Assembly (NCBI RefSeq): GCF_900601905.1
Contig: NZ_UWFA01000421.1
Coordinates: 1 to 64,000 of the forward strand
DNA from: Pseudomonas viridiflava
Lineage (GTDB): Bacteria; Pseudomonadota; Gammaproteobacteria; Pseudomonadales; Pseudomonadaceae
Reading direction: 5' to 3'
Length of the DNA stretch: 64,000 nucleotides
The notes beneath the pieces were generated by a model. The model ran no database searches and was not told the origin of the DNA. It saw nothing but the letters and a program-made list of their open reading frames with translations. Positions 16,425 to 25,877 of the stretch are shown here, in pieces; within the stretch, counting starts at the first letter, position 1, and each line of letters begins with the position of its first letter. The translations under genes and the position numbers were made by a program.

Positions 16425-17585
16425 TCAGTTGAACAGGCCGAAGAAGAACAGGCGAATGCTATCCCACACACGGCGCAGGAAGCCACCCTCCTCGACAGCG
16501 TCCAGCGCTACAAGGTTGGAAGTACGCACGACTTTGTCTTCCATTTTCACTTCAACCTTGCCGATCACGTCGCCTTTGGCGATAGGTGCAGTCAGCTGCG
16601 GGTTCATGGTCATGCTGGCGGAGAGCTTTTTCATCTCGCCTTTTGGCATGGTCATGCTCAGGTCTTCAGCCAGGCCAGCCTTGACCTGACGGTCGGCGCC
16701 TTTCCAGACCGGGGCTTGAGCCAGCTCGGTGCCTTTTTGATAGAAGTTCTGGGTTTCGAAGAAGCGGAAACCGTAAGTCAGCAGCTTCTGGGTTTCAGCC
16801 GCACGGGCCTGTTCGCTGCTGGTACCGAATACAACGGCAATCAGACGCATGCCATCACGCACCGCAGAAGACACCATGCAGAAGCCCGCTTCATCGGTGT
16901 GGCCGGTTTTCAGACCATCGACGGTCTTGTCGCGCCACAACAGCAGGTTGCGGTTAGGCTGCTTGATGTTGTTCCAGAAGAACTCTTTCTGCGAGTAGAT
17001 CGCATAGTGAGCCGGGTCTTCGTGGATGATCGCGCGCGCCAGGATCGCCATGTCGTGAGCCGACGAGTAGTGCTCAGGGTTTGGCAGGCCGGTCGGGTTC
17101 ATGAAGTGGCTGTTGGTCATGCCCAGATCAGCGGCAGTCTTGTTCATCATGTCAGCGAAGGCGTCTTCGCTGCCTGCGATGTGCTCGGCCAGCGCGACAC
17201 TGGCGTCGTTACCCGACTGGATAATGATGCCGTGCAGCAAATCGCTGACGGTGACCTGGCTGCCGACCTTGATGAACATCCGCGAACCGCCAGTGCGCCA
17301 GGCGTTTTCGCTGACGGTCACCGGATCGTTCTCGCCGATCTGGCCACGACGGATTTCCAGAGTCGCGATGTAGGCGGTCATCAGTTTGGTCAGGCTTGCA
17401 GGCGCCAGGCGCTGGTCGCCGTTGTTCTCGACCAGTACGTTACCGCTGCTGGCGTCCATCAGCACGTAGGCCTTGGCGGCCAGTTGCGGGGCCGAAGGTG
17501 TCATCTGTTCGGCCGCCCAGGCAGCCGGAGTGATGAGCAGCGGTACAAGCAGGCACAAACGTTTTGCAAAGGTGGTGATGTTCAT
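16425..17585 (-). CDS. dacA: D-alanyl-D-alanine carboxypeptidase (PBP5/6 type)
   Basis: Periplasmic low-molecular-weight penicillin-binding protein trimming the terminal D-Ala of peptidoglycan stem peptides. Motifs are S64-LT-K67 (PASLTKLMT), S124-GN and K226-TG. A signal peptide (about 1-25, ending AAWAA) and a C-terminal amphipathic anchor (VWDSIRLFFFGLFN) are visible. ATG 17585 gives the usual 386 residues; the longer frame to 17744 is rejected. In P. aeruginosa the orthologue is called dacC (PA3999, from memory). Confidence 0.96.
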   Translation of the reverse strand: MNITTFAKRLCLLVPLLITPAAWAAEQMTPSAPQLAAKAYVLMDASSGNVLVENNGDQRLAPASLTKLMTAYIATLEIRRGQIGENDPVTVSENAWRTGGSRMFIKVGSQVTVSDLLHGIIIQSGNDASVALAEHIAGSEDAFADMMNKTAADLGMTNSHFMNPTGLPNPEHYSSAHDMAILARAIIHEDPAHYAIYSQKEFFWNNIKQPNRNLLLWRDKTVDGLKTGHTDEAGFCMVSSAVRDGMRLIAVVFGTSSEQARAAETQKLLTYGFRFFETQNFYQKGTELAQAPVWKGADRQVKAGLAEDLSMTMPKGEMKKLSASMTMNPQLTAPIAKGDVIGKVEVKMEDKVVRTSNLVALDAVEEGGFLRRVWDSIRLFFFGLFN

Positions 17586-17836
17586 CCGTCTCTCGAAATT
17601 GCTAATGGCCAAACATGCCCTCACGGGCAAAGCTGAACGGGTCTGTGGCAGCGGCATCGCTCCCAGCGACCGGCGGTGCCAGGCTTGAACCTGACTCATG
17701 GGGGTGCCTGTTCGACAGGCAATCCCATGGACAGTTGCCTGCACTTTGCTCTGGTGGCAAATCCGCTGGCTGACAACCGTAGACCGATCCGCCCCGGACG
17801 CATCCGGGTCGTGAGCGGCTTAATCCGATATTTCAA

Positions 17837-18850
17837 TCAATCAAGTGTTACCACGCTCGGCTGGCCGAGATTGGCCGACCTTACGCTGTTTTGCATCTGC
17901 TGGGCTTCACCCTGCGTCCCGATCGGCCCCATCCGCACTCGATAGAGTGTCTGCTGGTTGCGAGCGATCGAACTCACGAACACTGGAGCTCGAACCATCC
18001 CGCTCAGCTTCGACCTCAGGAGTTCTGCAGCGTCCGGGTTGGCGAAGGCGCCCACCTGGAGATACAGCCCAGACGCTGGTGCGGAACCGTTTTTTTTTGC
18101 GTCAAACTGCATCGGTACCGAAGGCGCTGCGTGCTGCTGAGGCGGCGGCGTGTATTGCTCGATGGTCCCGGCGGAGGCGACCAGCGCCGGAGGCGTAGGC
18201 TGTGGCATGACCTGCGGCTGATTGGGCAGCAACGGCGTCGGACGGCCATTTTGCGCCAGCCATTCCTGCGGGTCGATACCTTCGACCTTGACCCGTGCGG
18301 TGCCGGTTTCGGCATAACCGAGTTTCTTGGCGGCCGCGTAGGACAAGTCGATGATCCGGTCGGAGTAGAACGGCCCACGGTCGTTGACCCGCAGGATGAC
18401 CGTGCGGTTGTTGTCCAGGTTGGTCACGCGTACGTAGCTGGGCAGCGGCAGGGTCTTGTGCGCCGCGCTCATGCCATAAAGGTCGTAGACCTCACCGTTG
18501 GCGGTGTTCTGCCCGTGAAACTTGGTGCCATACCAGGACGCAGTGCCCGACGCGACGTAGCGCTTGGAATCACTGAGCGGAAAGTAGGACTTGCCCAGCA
18601 CCGTGTACGGGTTGGCCTTGTAAGGGCCGGTGTGAATGGTCGGCGTGGCGTCCGGGATGCGCGAGATATCCACGTCCCACCATGGCGCGCCGTCCTTGTG
18701 GGCTCGGTTGATGTCCAGGCCCGGCGGCGAGGAGATACCCGCGGTGCCTTTCTGAACCGGACGGCTCGGAGAGGAACAGCTGACCACCAGCAATGACAGC
18801 GCGGCACAGGCCATCAACTTCAACGAAGTCACGATCGGCAATGCCCGCAT
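17837..18850 (-). CDS. rlpA: Septal ring lytic transglycosylase RlpA
   Basis: Outer-membrane lipoprotein acting on peptidoglycan stripped of stem peptides, needed for daughter-cell separation in P. aeruginosa. The lipobox LVVSC places the acylated cysteine at C25. A double-psi beta-barrel domain (about 100-190) contains ASWYGTKFHGQNTANGE and VRVNDRGPF-like sequence, with the catalytic Asp in NDRGPF. A Pro/Gln-rich linker leads to a C-terminal SPOR domain (about 260-335). The start overlaps the mltB stop by one base (TAATG). Confidence 0.95.
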   Translation of the reverse strand: MRALPIVTSLKLMACAALSLLVVSCSSPSRPVQKGTAGISSPPGLDINRAHKDGAPWWDVDISRIPDATPTIHTGPYKANPYTVLGKSYFPLSDSKRYVASGTASWYGTKFHGQNTANGEVYDLYGMSAAHKTLPLPSYVRVTNLDNNRTVILRVNDRGPFYSDRIIDLSYAAAKKLGYAETGTARVKVEGIDPQEWLAQNGRPTPLLPNQPQVMPQPTPPALVASAGTIEQYTPPPQQHAAPSVPMQFDAKKNGSAPASGLYLQVGAFANPDAAELLRSKLSGMVRAPVFVSSIARNQQTLYRVRMGPIGTQGEAQQMQNSVRSANLGQPSVVTLD

Positions 18851-19857
18851 TATTTGGCACCTCGGGCTTGAACCAGCAGTTCAGAGAGTTGATGCACAGT
18901 CATGGCGTACATCACGCTGCGGTTATAACGAGTGATTGCATAAAAATTCTTCAAACCCATCCAGTATTCAGGGCCGTTTTCGCCTTCCAGCTTAAAGGCA
19001 GTGACCGGCAAGTCGTCGCGAAGCGCATCATGACTCGCCCACCCCAGGGCTCGCAACTCCCCAACGGTTTTTACCGGCTCGATTCCTGTCGTCAGGCCTT
19101 CATCGACCCGATCACCACGCACACTGGCCAGACTGACCACCGGCTCACCCGCGACCCAGCCGTGACGCTGGAAATAGCTGGCCACGCTGCCAATGGCATC
19201 GTCCGGGTTGTTCCAGATATTGATGTGCCCGTCGCCGTCGAAATCCACCGCGTAGGCGCGAAAGCTGCTCGGCATGAATTGCGGTAGGCCCATGGCACCC
19301 GCATATGAGCCCTTGAGCGTCAGCGGATCCACCTGCTGTTCGCGGGCCAGCAGCAAGAATTCACGCAGCTCCTTGCGGAAGAAGTCGGCACGTGGCGGGT
19401 AATCGAAGCCCAGGGTGGACAGCGCGTCGATCACTCGGTAATTGCCGGTGTTGCGACCAAAGAAGGTTTCCACGCCGATAATCGAGACGATCACTTGAGC
19501 CGGAACGCCATATTCCTGCTCGGCACGGGCCAGCGTGGCCTCGTGCTGGCGCCAGAAGTCCACACCTCGCGCTATGCGCGCGTCAGTGATGAACATCGGG
19601 CGGTATTCTTTCCATTGCTTGACCCGTTCGGCAGGGCGAGAAATCGCATCAAGGATCGCCTGTTTGCGTTCCACATCGCGGAACACGTCCATCAGCTGCT
19701 CACCGGCAAACCCATAGTCACGGGTCATCTGGCCGACAAATTCAGCGACTTGAGGCGAACCTTCATAATCTTTGGCGAATGCTTCCTGCACAGACCCAAG
19801 AATGCCCACCAGGCCGACCATCGGAGCGTATCGAGCCCAGCTACGCACAACTTGCAT
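18850..19857 (-). CDS. mltB: Lytic murein transglycosylase B (SltB1/MltB)
   Basis: Peptidoglycan lytic transglycosylase of family 3, with catalytic Glu in IIGVETFFGRNTG and the family stretches AMGLPQFMPSSF and DFDGDGHINIWN. ATG 19857 is chosen because AAGGTG sits 9 bases upstream; the alternative start at 19893 would add 12 residues. The N terminus then carries a probable signal peptide (GLVGILGSVQEAFA) without a lipobox, as in the soluble SltB1 of P. aeruginosa. It lies 17 bases after rodA. Confidence 0.93.
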   Translation of the reverse strand: MQVVRSWARYAPMVGLVGILGSVQEAFAKDYEGSPQVAEFVGQMTRDYGFAGEQLMDVFRDVERKQAILDAISRPAERVKQWKEYRPMFITDARIARGVDFWRQHEATLARAEQEYGVPAQVIVSIIGVETFFGRNTGNYRVIDALSTLGFDYPPRADFFRKELREFLLLAREQQVDPLTLKGSYAGAMGLPQFMPSSFRAYAVDFDGDGHINIWNNPDDAIGSVASYFQRHGWVAGEPVVSLASVRGDRVDEGLTTGIEPVKTVGELRALGWASHDALRDDLPVTAFKLEGENGPEYWMGLKNFYAITRYNRSVMYAMTVHQLSELLVQARGAK

Positions 19858-19874
19858 TGAATTCTTCACCTTAA

Positions 19875-21026
19875 TCAAACCTGCGCGATCCATTTACGAT
19901 GTGTATGAATCGACATCAAAACTCCAAACGCTGACAGCAGCGTCACCAGCGAAGTTCCTCCATAACTAATGAAGGGCAGCGGGACGCCAACCACCGGCAG
20001 CAGGCCACTGACCATACCGATGTTGACGAAAACGTAAACAAAAAACGTCATGGTCAATGCCCCGGCAAGCAACTTGCCGAACAAAGTCTGCGCCTGGGCG
20101 GTAATCACCAGGCCGCGACCAATCAACAGCAGGTAGATCAACAGCAGTGCACAAATCCCCACCAGGCCGAATTCCTCGCCCATGACCGCAATGATGAAGT
20201 CGGTGTGGCTTTCGGGCAGGAAATCCAGGTGCGACTGAGTGCCGAGCAACCAGCCTTTGCCGAATACGCCGCCTGAACCAATGGCGGCCTTGGACTGGAT
20301 GATGTTCCAGCCAGTGCCCAGCGGATCGCTCTCCGGGTCGAGAAAGGTCAGCACGCGCTGCTTCTGGTAGTCGTGCATGATGAAGAACCACATTGCCACC
20401 GCCACCGGCACGGCGGCGGCCAGCACGCTGATGATCCAGCGCCAGCGCAAACCGGCCATGAACAGGACGAATGAGCCCGACGCCAGGATCAACAGCGAGG
20501 TCCCCAGGTCAGGCTGGCGCACGATGAGCGCGAATGGCACGCCAATCAACGCCAGGCTCACCACCACATGTTTCAGCTGTGGCGGCAGCGTGCGCTTGGA
20601 CAGATACCAGGCGATGGTCGCGGGCATGATGATCTTGAGGAATTCCGAAGGCTGGAAGCGGATCACCCCGGGAATGTTGATCCAGCGGGTGGCGCCCATG
20701 GCGTTATGGCCCATGACGTCCACCACCACCAGCAACAGCACGCCCGTGACATACAGCACTGGTACCCAGCGAGCCATGAACCTGGGCTCAAGCTGGGCAA
20801 TGACCACCATCGCCACCAGACCAATGCCAAACGAGCTGGCCTGCTTGATCAGCAGGTCCCAGTTCTTGCCACTGGCTGAATACAGCACGAACAGGCTGCC
20901 AGCGGCCAGGGTCAGCAGCAGAATCAGCAATGGCCCGTCGATATGAATGCGCTGCAAAAAGGTGGCGCGACGGCGCATCACGTCTTCGCTGGAAAGAATG
21001 CGGTCGAAATTACTCTTGACTGGCAC
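19875..21026 (-). CDS. rodA: Rod-shape peptidoglycan polymerase RodA
   Basis: SEDS-family glycosyltransferase that polymerises lipid II in the elongasome together with PBP2. About ten membrane helices are visible, with QPDLGTSLLI and a conserved VPLPFISYGGTS near the C terminus. The start is set at GTG 21026 (MPVKSNFDRILSSEDV), 9 bases after GGAGG and inside the last codons of mrdA. An internal ATG at 20978 (MRRRATFLQ) is the main alternative. The 383-residue product and mrdA-rodA order are standard. Confidence 0.95.
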   Translation of the reverse strand: MPVKSNFDRILSSEDVMRRRATFLQRIHIDGPLLILLLTLAAGSLFVLYSASGKNWDLLIKQASSFGIGLVAMVVIAQLEPRFMARWVPVLYVTGVLLLVVVDVMGHNAMGATRWINIPGVIRFQPSEFLKIIMPATIAWYLSKRTLPPQLKHVVVSLALIGVPFALIVRQPDLGTSLLILASGSFVLFMAGLRWRWIISVLAAAVPVAVAMWFFIMHDYQKQRVLTFLDPESDPLGTGWNIIQSKAAIGSGGVFGKGWLLGTQSHLDFLPESHTDFIIAVMGEEFGLVGICALLLIYLLLIGRGLVITAQAQTLFGKLLAGALTMTFFVYVFVNIGMVSGLLPVVGVPLPFISYGGTSLVTLLSAFGVLMSIHTHRKWIAQV

Positions 21027-22911
21027 TGGCCGCAGCCTCCACGGCTTTAACGCCGCCATATTCGGGTTTTAGAGTTCCGTCAGCGTTGAGCAGCCAGGCA
21101 TCCATGATCTGACGAACCACAGGCGCGGCGACGCCAGAACCGGACTCGCCATTCTCCACCATCACCGAAACCACGATTTTCGGGTCATTGGCCGGAGCAA
21201 ATCCGACGAACAGGGCGTGGTCGAGGTGGCGTTCCTGGACCTTGGAGCGGTCGTACTTTTCACCTTGCTTGATCGCCACGACCTGCGCCGTACCGCTCTT
21301 GCCAGCAATCAGGTACTGCGCGCCGATGGCCGCTTTGCGGGCGGTGCCGCGTGCCCCGTGCATCACCTGCTGCATGCCGTGGTTGACCTTGTCCCAGTCA
21401 GAGGGGTTACGCAGGATGATGTTCGGCATCGGGTTCTCGTCCACTGGCGGCTGGCCTTCGATGGTCTTGGCCAGATGCGGGCGATTCCACACACCCTTGT
21501 TAGCCACCAGCGCCGTGGCCTGGGCCAGTTGCAATGGCGTGGCCTGCATGTAGCCCTGGCCGATACCGAGAATCAGCGTCTCGCCCGGGAACCAGGCCTG
21601 ACGCCGGGTGGCGCGCTTCCAGTCGCGGGACGGCATGAGGCCGGGCGACTCTTCGAACATGTCCAGCGAGACTTTCTGGCCGATGCCGAACTTGTTCATG
21701 TAGGACGACAGTCGATCAATACCCAGCTTGTGGGCCAGATCGTAGAAGTAGGTGTCGTTGGAACGCATGATGGCAGTGTCCAGGTCCACCCAGCCGTCGC
21801 CCGTGCGGTTCCAGTTACGGTATTTGTGATCGTAGTTGGGCAACTGATAGAAGCCGGGGTCGAACACCCGGCTCGATGCCGTGACGACTCCAGCGTCCAG
21901 CCCGGCGATGGCAACCGCCGGCTTGATGGTCGAGCCAGGCGGGTACAGACCGCGCAGGATGCGGTTGAACAGCGGCCGATCAATCGAGTCACGCAGCTCG
22001 GCGTAAGCCTTGAAGCTGATACCGGTCACGAACAGGTTGGGGTCAAAGCTCGGCGCACTGACCATCGCCAGCACTTCGCCATTGCGCGGATCCATCGCCA
22101 CGACAGCCCCGCGACGGCCTGCCAATGCTGCCTCGGCGGCTTCCTGGAGTTTGATATCCAGGCTCAACACAATGTCTTTGCCCGGCACTGGATCGGTGCG
22201 CTTGAGAACTCGCAATACCCGGCCCCGGGCGTTGGTCTCGACTTCTTCGTAGCCGACCTGCCCGTGCAGTTCGTCTTCGTAGAAGCGCTCGATGCCGGTT
22301 TTACCGATGTGGTGAGTGCCGCTGTAATTGACCGGATCGAGGGTTTTAAGCTCTTTTTCGTTGATCCTCCCCATGTAACCCACCGAGTGCGCAAAATGCG
22401 CGCCCTGCGGGTAGTGCCGCACCAGTTGCGCGACAACTTCCACACCCGGCAGGCGGAACTGATTGACCGCTACGCGGGCGATCTGCTCTTCGCTCAGCTC
22501 GAACAGAATCGGCACCGGCTCGAACGGACGGCGGCCCTGCTTCATGCGCTTTTCGAAAATCACCCGGTCGTCCGGGGTCAACTCCAGGACTTCGACAATG
22601 GTGTCGAGCACCTTGGACCAGTCACCGGAGCGTTCACGGGTCATGCTCAGGCTGAAGCTGGGTCGGTTGTCGGCAATCACCACGCCGTTGCGGTCAAAGA
22701 TCAGGCCACGGCTGGGCGGAATCGGCTGCACATGCACTCGATTATTTTCCGACAGCGTCGAGTGATAGTCGTACTGGATGACCTGCAGGAAATACAGCCG
22801 CGCGATGAGCACGCAAATCAGCACCACGATGGCCACAGCCCCGACCACGACCCGGCCGCGCACCAGACGTGCGTCTTTCTCGTGGTCTTTTAGGCGGATC
22901 GGCTGAGACAT
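21010..22911 (-). CDS. mrdA: Penicillin-binding protein 2
   Basis: Class B PBP, the elongation transpeptidase partner of RodA. It has one N-terminal membrane helix (about 20-45), a non-penicillin-binding dimerisation domain with SRGLIFDRNG, and the transpeptidase motifs S327-TI-K330, S384-ND and K538-SGT. Length is 633 residues, normal. Its 3' end overlaps the probable rodA start by 17 bases, and it begins 11 bases after rlmH. Confidence 0.97.
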   Translation of the reverse strand: MSQPIRLKDHEKDARLVRGRVVVGAVAIVVLICVLIARLYFLQVIQYDYHSTLSENNRVHVQPIPPSRGLIFDRNGVVIADNRPSFSLSMTRERSGDWSKVLDTIVEVLELTPDDRVIFEKRMKQGRRPFEPVPILFELSEEQIARVAVNQFRLPGVEVVAQLVRHYPQGAHFAHSVGYMGRINEKELKTLDPVNYSGTHHIGKTGIERFYEDELHGQVGYEEVETNARGRVLRVLKRTDPVPGKDIVLSLDIKLQEAAEAALAGRRGAVVAMDPRNGEVLAMVSAPSFDPNLFVTGISFKAYAELRDSIDRPLFNRILRGLYPPGSTIKPAVAIAGLDAGVVTASSRVFDPGFYQLPNYDHKYRNWNRTGDGWVDLDTAIMRSNDTYFYDLAHKLGIDRLSSYMNKFGIGQKVSLDMFEESPGLMPSRDWKRATRRQAWFPGETLILGIGQGYMQATPLQLAQATALVANKGVWNRPHLAKTIEGQPPVDENPMPNIILRNPSDWDKVNHGMQQVMHGARGTARKAAIGAQYLIAGKSGTAQVVAIKQGEKYDRSKVQERHLDHALFVGFAPANDPKIVVSVMVENGESGSGVAAPVVRQIMDAWLLNADGTLKPEYGGVKAVEAAASASQE

Positions 22912-22922
22912 TGGGCGCAGTG

Positions 22923-23390
22923 CTATTTGTGGTAAGGGTGCCCGGACAGAACTGTCCAGGCGCGATAGATCTGTTCACCGATGAGGATGCGCACCAGCGG
23001 GTGCGGCAACGTCAGTGGCGACAGCGACCAACGCTGCTCGGCGCGTGCACAGACTTCCGGGGCCAGACCTTCCGGCCCGCCCACCATGAAGTTCACCGTG
23101 CGCGAATCGAGGCGCCAGCGCTCCAGCTCCACCGCCAGTTGCTCGGTGCTCCAGGGCTTGCCGTGCACTTCGAGGGTGACGATCCGCTCGCCCGGCTGCA
23201 CTTTTGCCAGCATGGCCTCGCCTTCCTGTCGGATCAGGCGTGCCACGTCAGCATTCTTGCCACGGGTATTGAGCGGGATCTCCACCAGGTCGAGTGCCAG
23301 CTCGGATGGCAGACGCTTGGCATATTCATGCCAGCCTTCTTCCACCCACTTGGGCATACGCGAGCCGACCGCGATCAGACGCAGACGCAC
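22923..23390 (-). CDS. rlmH: 23S rRNA pseudouridine-1915 N3-methyltransferase RlmH
   Basis: SPOUT-class methyltransferase that modifies pseudouridine 1915 in helix 69 of assembled 70S ribosomes. The 155-residue protein has the SAM-binding knot signature FMVGGPEGL and the C-terminal LPHPLVRILIGEQIYRAW. The N terminus MRLRLIAVGSRMPKW fits the family. It lies 9 bases after rsfS, giving two ribosome factors at the head of the elongasome genes. Confidence 0.97.
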   Translation of the reverse strand: MRLRLIAVGSRMPKWVEEGWHEYAKRLPSELALDLVEIPLNTRGKNADVARLIRQEGEAMLAKVQPGERIVTLEVHGKPWSTEQLAVELERWRLDSRTVNFMVGGPEGLAPEVCARAEQRWSLSPLTLPHPLVRILIGEQIYRAWTVLSGHPYHK

Positions 23391-23399
23391 AACGGCCTC

Positions 23400-23822
23400 T
23401 TACTGCTGATCTTTGTTGAGCTTGAGGAAATGCTCATGGGTGTTTTCAGGGTTGTGGTGCTTGCCATCGCCCGAACGGCTCAGCTCGGCGCCTTTCCACA
23501 ACCGCTCCAGATCATAGAACTGACGTGCTGCAGCGGTCATCACGTGAACGATCACGTCGCCCAGGTCAAGCAGAACCCAGTCGCTGTCGCCCTTGCCTTC
23601 TTCGCTCAGGGACTTCAGGCCTGCTGCCTTGACCTTGTCACGGACGCTGTCGACCAGTGCGTTCAACTGACGGTTGGAGGTACCGGTGCAGATCAGCATG
23701 TAGTCGGCAATGCTGGTCTTGTCGCGCACGTCGATGGTCAGGATGTCGGTGCCTTTCACGTCTTCGAGGGCCGCAATGGCGATCTTGATGACTTCTTCAC
23801 TGCTCATTTTCTGCTTTGTCAT
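23400..23822 (-). CDS. rsfS: Ribosomal silencing factor RsfS
   Basis: Binds ribosomal protein L14 and blocks 30S-50S joining during starvation. It is a 140-residue DUF143/Iojap protein with DILTIDVRD, ADYMLICTGTSNRQ and WVLLDLGDVIVHVM. The start ATG 23822 has GAAGAG 5 bases upstream; ATG 23807 (MSSEEV) is possible. The C-terminal His/Asn tail (GDGKHHNPENTHEH) is longer than in E. coli but seen in Pseudomonas. nadD lies 71 bases upstream. Confidence 0.95.
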   Translation of the reverse strand: MTKQKMSSEEVIKIAIAALEDVKGTDILTIDVRDKTSIADYMLICTGTSNRQLNALVDSVRDKVKAAGLKSLSEEGKGDSDWVLLDLGDVIVHVMTAAARQFYDLERLWKGAELSRSGDGKHHNPENTHEHFLKLNKDQQ

Positions 23823-23893
23823 ATAAAACTCTTCAACTCGTGTGTATGAGACCGTCCAAACGCTTGTCAATCAAAGCCGTTCAGGGCGCTCCC

Positions 23894-24604
23894 TCAGTTT
23901 CTCGGCGCATGGTACAGCCCGTGCGCATCGATATAGGCCAGTACTGCGTCTGGCACCAGAAAACGTACCGACTTCCCGCTGGCCAGCAGTTGGCGGATCT
24001 GGGTGGCAGACACCGCTAACGGCGTCTGCCAGACGAATGTAATTTTTCCGCCCGGGCCCTTGAGGGCCTTTGGATCGCTGACTGCGCGGGCTGCCAGCAA
24101 ATTGCGCATGGCATCCGGCGACTCGCTGTCGGCGTCCGGGCGCTGCAACACCACGATATGGCAGTGCTCCAGCAACGCTTCCCATCGATGCCAGGTCGGC
24201 AGGCCGCAAAAGGCGTCCCAACCCAGCAACAGGAATAACTGGTCCGCGGCGGCCAGTTCGGCGCGCATCGATTCCAGCGTGTCAATTGTGTAAGACGGTT
24301 TGTCCCGCTTCAGCTCGCGATCATCCACCGTCAGGGGCGCGACTCCGGCAACCGCGCACTCGACCATCGCCAGACGGTCCTGTGCACTGACACTCGGTGT
24401 ATCGCGATGCGGTGGCCGGGCGCTGGGCGTCAGGCGCAACTCATCGAGTTCGAGCAGCTCGGCAACTTCCAGCGCGCCACGCAGGTGACCGATATGCACC
24501 GGGTCAAACGTGCCGCCCAGAATGCCGATCCGCCTTGGCAAGGCCGCCGCGGCCTCGATTACAGCATCCGCAGGCGTTCCCGCGTGCTGTACAGGTTCGC
24601 TCAA
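23894..24604 (-). CDS. nadD: Nicotinate-nucleotide adenylyltransferase NadD
   Basis: Adenylates nicotinate mononucleotide in NAD synthesis. The nucleotidyltransferase motifs are GGTFDPVHIGHLR near residue 30 and VSATQIR near the C terminus. No ATG is available. TTG 24604 is preferred because AGGAG lies 10 bases upstream (inside the end of proA) and the codon begins one base after the proA TGA. The alternative TTG 24643 would lie deeper within proA, and a TTG at 24541 would give a short form. The product of 236 residues then has a nonconserved N-terminal extension of about 22 residues. Confidence 0.92.
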   Translation of the reverse strand: MSEPVQHAGTPADAVIEAAAALPRRIGILGGTFDPVHIGHLRGALEVAELLELDELRLTPSARPPHRDTPSVSAQDRLAMVECAVAGVAPLTVDDRELKRDKPSYTIDTLESMRAELAAADQLFLLLGWDAFCGLPTWHRWEALLEHCHIVVLQRPDADSESPDAMRNLLAARAVSDPKALKGPGGKITFVWQTPLAVSATQIRQLLASGKSVRFLVPDAVLAYIDAHGLYHAPRN

Positions 24605-24605
24605 G

Positions 24606-25877
24606 TCAGGCTGGCTCCTGTCCGCGCAACTGGCCGTCGCCAATCACGATGTACTTCTCGCAGGTCAGTCCTTCCAGACCGACCGGACCGCGGGCGTGCA
24701 GCTTATCAGTAGAAATGCCGATCTCCGCACCCAATCCGTATTCGAAGCCATCGGCAAAGCTGGTAGGCGCGTTGACCATCACCGAACTGGAGTCCACTTC
24801 AGCCATGAAACGGCGAACCTGACCCTGATGATCGGAGACGATGGCGTCGCTGTGATGCGAGCCATAGTGATTGATGTGTTCGATAGCCTGGTCCAGCCCG
24901 TTGACGATCCGGATGGACAGGATCGGCGCCAGGTACTCGGTGTTCCAGTCTTCTTCGGTGGCCGGGATGGCTTCGATCAGGTCTCGGGTGCGCTCGCAAC
25001 CGCGCAGCTCGACACCCTTCTCACGGAACTGGGCAGCCATCGGCGGCAGGAATTCGGCGGCGATGGTCTGATCCACCAGCATTGTTTCCATGGCGCCGCA
25101 GATGCCATACCGGTAAGTCTTGGCATTGAACGCGATGCGCTGCGCCTTGCTCAGATCGGCGTGAGCGCTGACATAGACGTGGCAGATGCCGTCAAGATGC
25201 TTGATCACCGGCACCCTGGCGTCACGGCTGACGCGCTCGATCAGGCCTTTGCCGCCACGGGGTACGATAACGTCCACGTACTCGGGCATGGTGATCAACG
25301 CGCCAACTGCGGCACGATCGGTGGTTTCGACAACCTGGACCACCGCGGCAGGCAAGTCGGCCTCGGCCAGACCACGCTGAACGCAGGCGGCAATGGCCCG
25401 GTTGGAATGAATCGCTTCCGAGCCGCCACGCAGAATCGTCGCGTTGCCGGATTTCAGGCACAGGCTCGCAGCATCAATGGTCACGTTCGGCCGCGACTCA
25501 TAGATGATCCCGACCACGCCCAGTGGCACGCGCATCTTGCCGACCTGAATACCTGACGGACGAAAACTCATGTCGCGGATCGCACCCACCGGGTCCGGAA
25601 GACTGGCTACCTGACGCAGCCCGACGATCATGCTGTCGATCCGTGCGGGGGTCAGGGCCAGACGCTCGAGCATGGCGGGCTCAAGGCCATTGGCGCGGCC
25701 AGCGGCCAGGTCCAGGTCATTGGCGGCAGACAACTCGGCGCGAGCTTCGTCCAGAGCGGCAGCAGTGGCGAGCAACGCGCGGTTTTTCTGCGCGGTGCTG
25801 GCACGGCCGATCACGCGCGAAGCTTCGCGGGCGGCGCGACCCAGGCGGGTCATGTAGTCAAGAACGGACTCAGTCAT
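24606..25877 (-). CDS. proA: Glutamate-5-semialdehyde dehydrogenase ProA
   Basis: NADPH-dependent reduction of gamma-glutamyl phosphate, second step of proline synthesis. The 423-residue protein shows the aldehyde-dehydrogenase-like fold with the catalytic Cys in RYGICGAMETMLVD and the conserved VPLGVVGIIYESRPNVT. It is the first gene of the minus-strand block, and nadD follows with a one-base gap, which suggests coupled translation. Confidence 0.98.
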   Translation of the reverse strand: MTESVLDYMTRLGRAAREASRVIGRASTAQKNRALLATAAALDEARAELSAANDLDLAAGRANGLEPAMLERLALTPARIDSMIVGLRQVASLPDPVGAIRDMSFRPSGIQVGKMRVPLGVVGIIYESRPNVTIDAASLCLKSGNATILRGGSEAIHSNRAIAACVQRGLAEADLPAAVVQVVETTDRAAVGALITMPEYVDVIVPRGGKGLIERVSRDARVPVIKHLDGICHVYVSAHADLSKAQRIAFNAKTYRYGICGAMETMLVDQTIAAEFLPPMAAQFREKGVELRGCERTRDLIEAIPATEEDWNTEYLAPILSIRIVNGLDQAIEHINHYGSHHSDAIVSDHQGQVRRFMAEVDSSSVMVNAPTSFADGFEYGLGAEIGISTDKLHARGPVGLEGLTCEKYIVIGDGQLRGQEPA

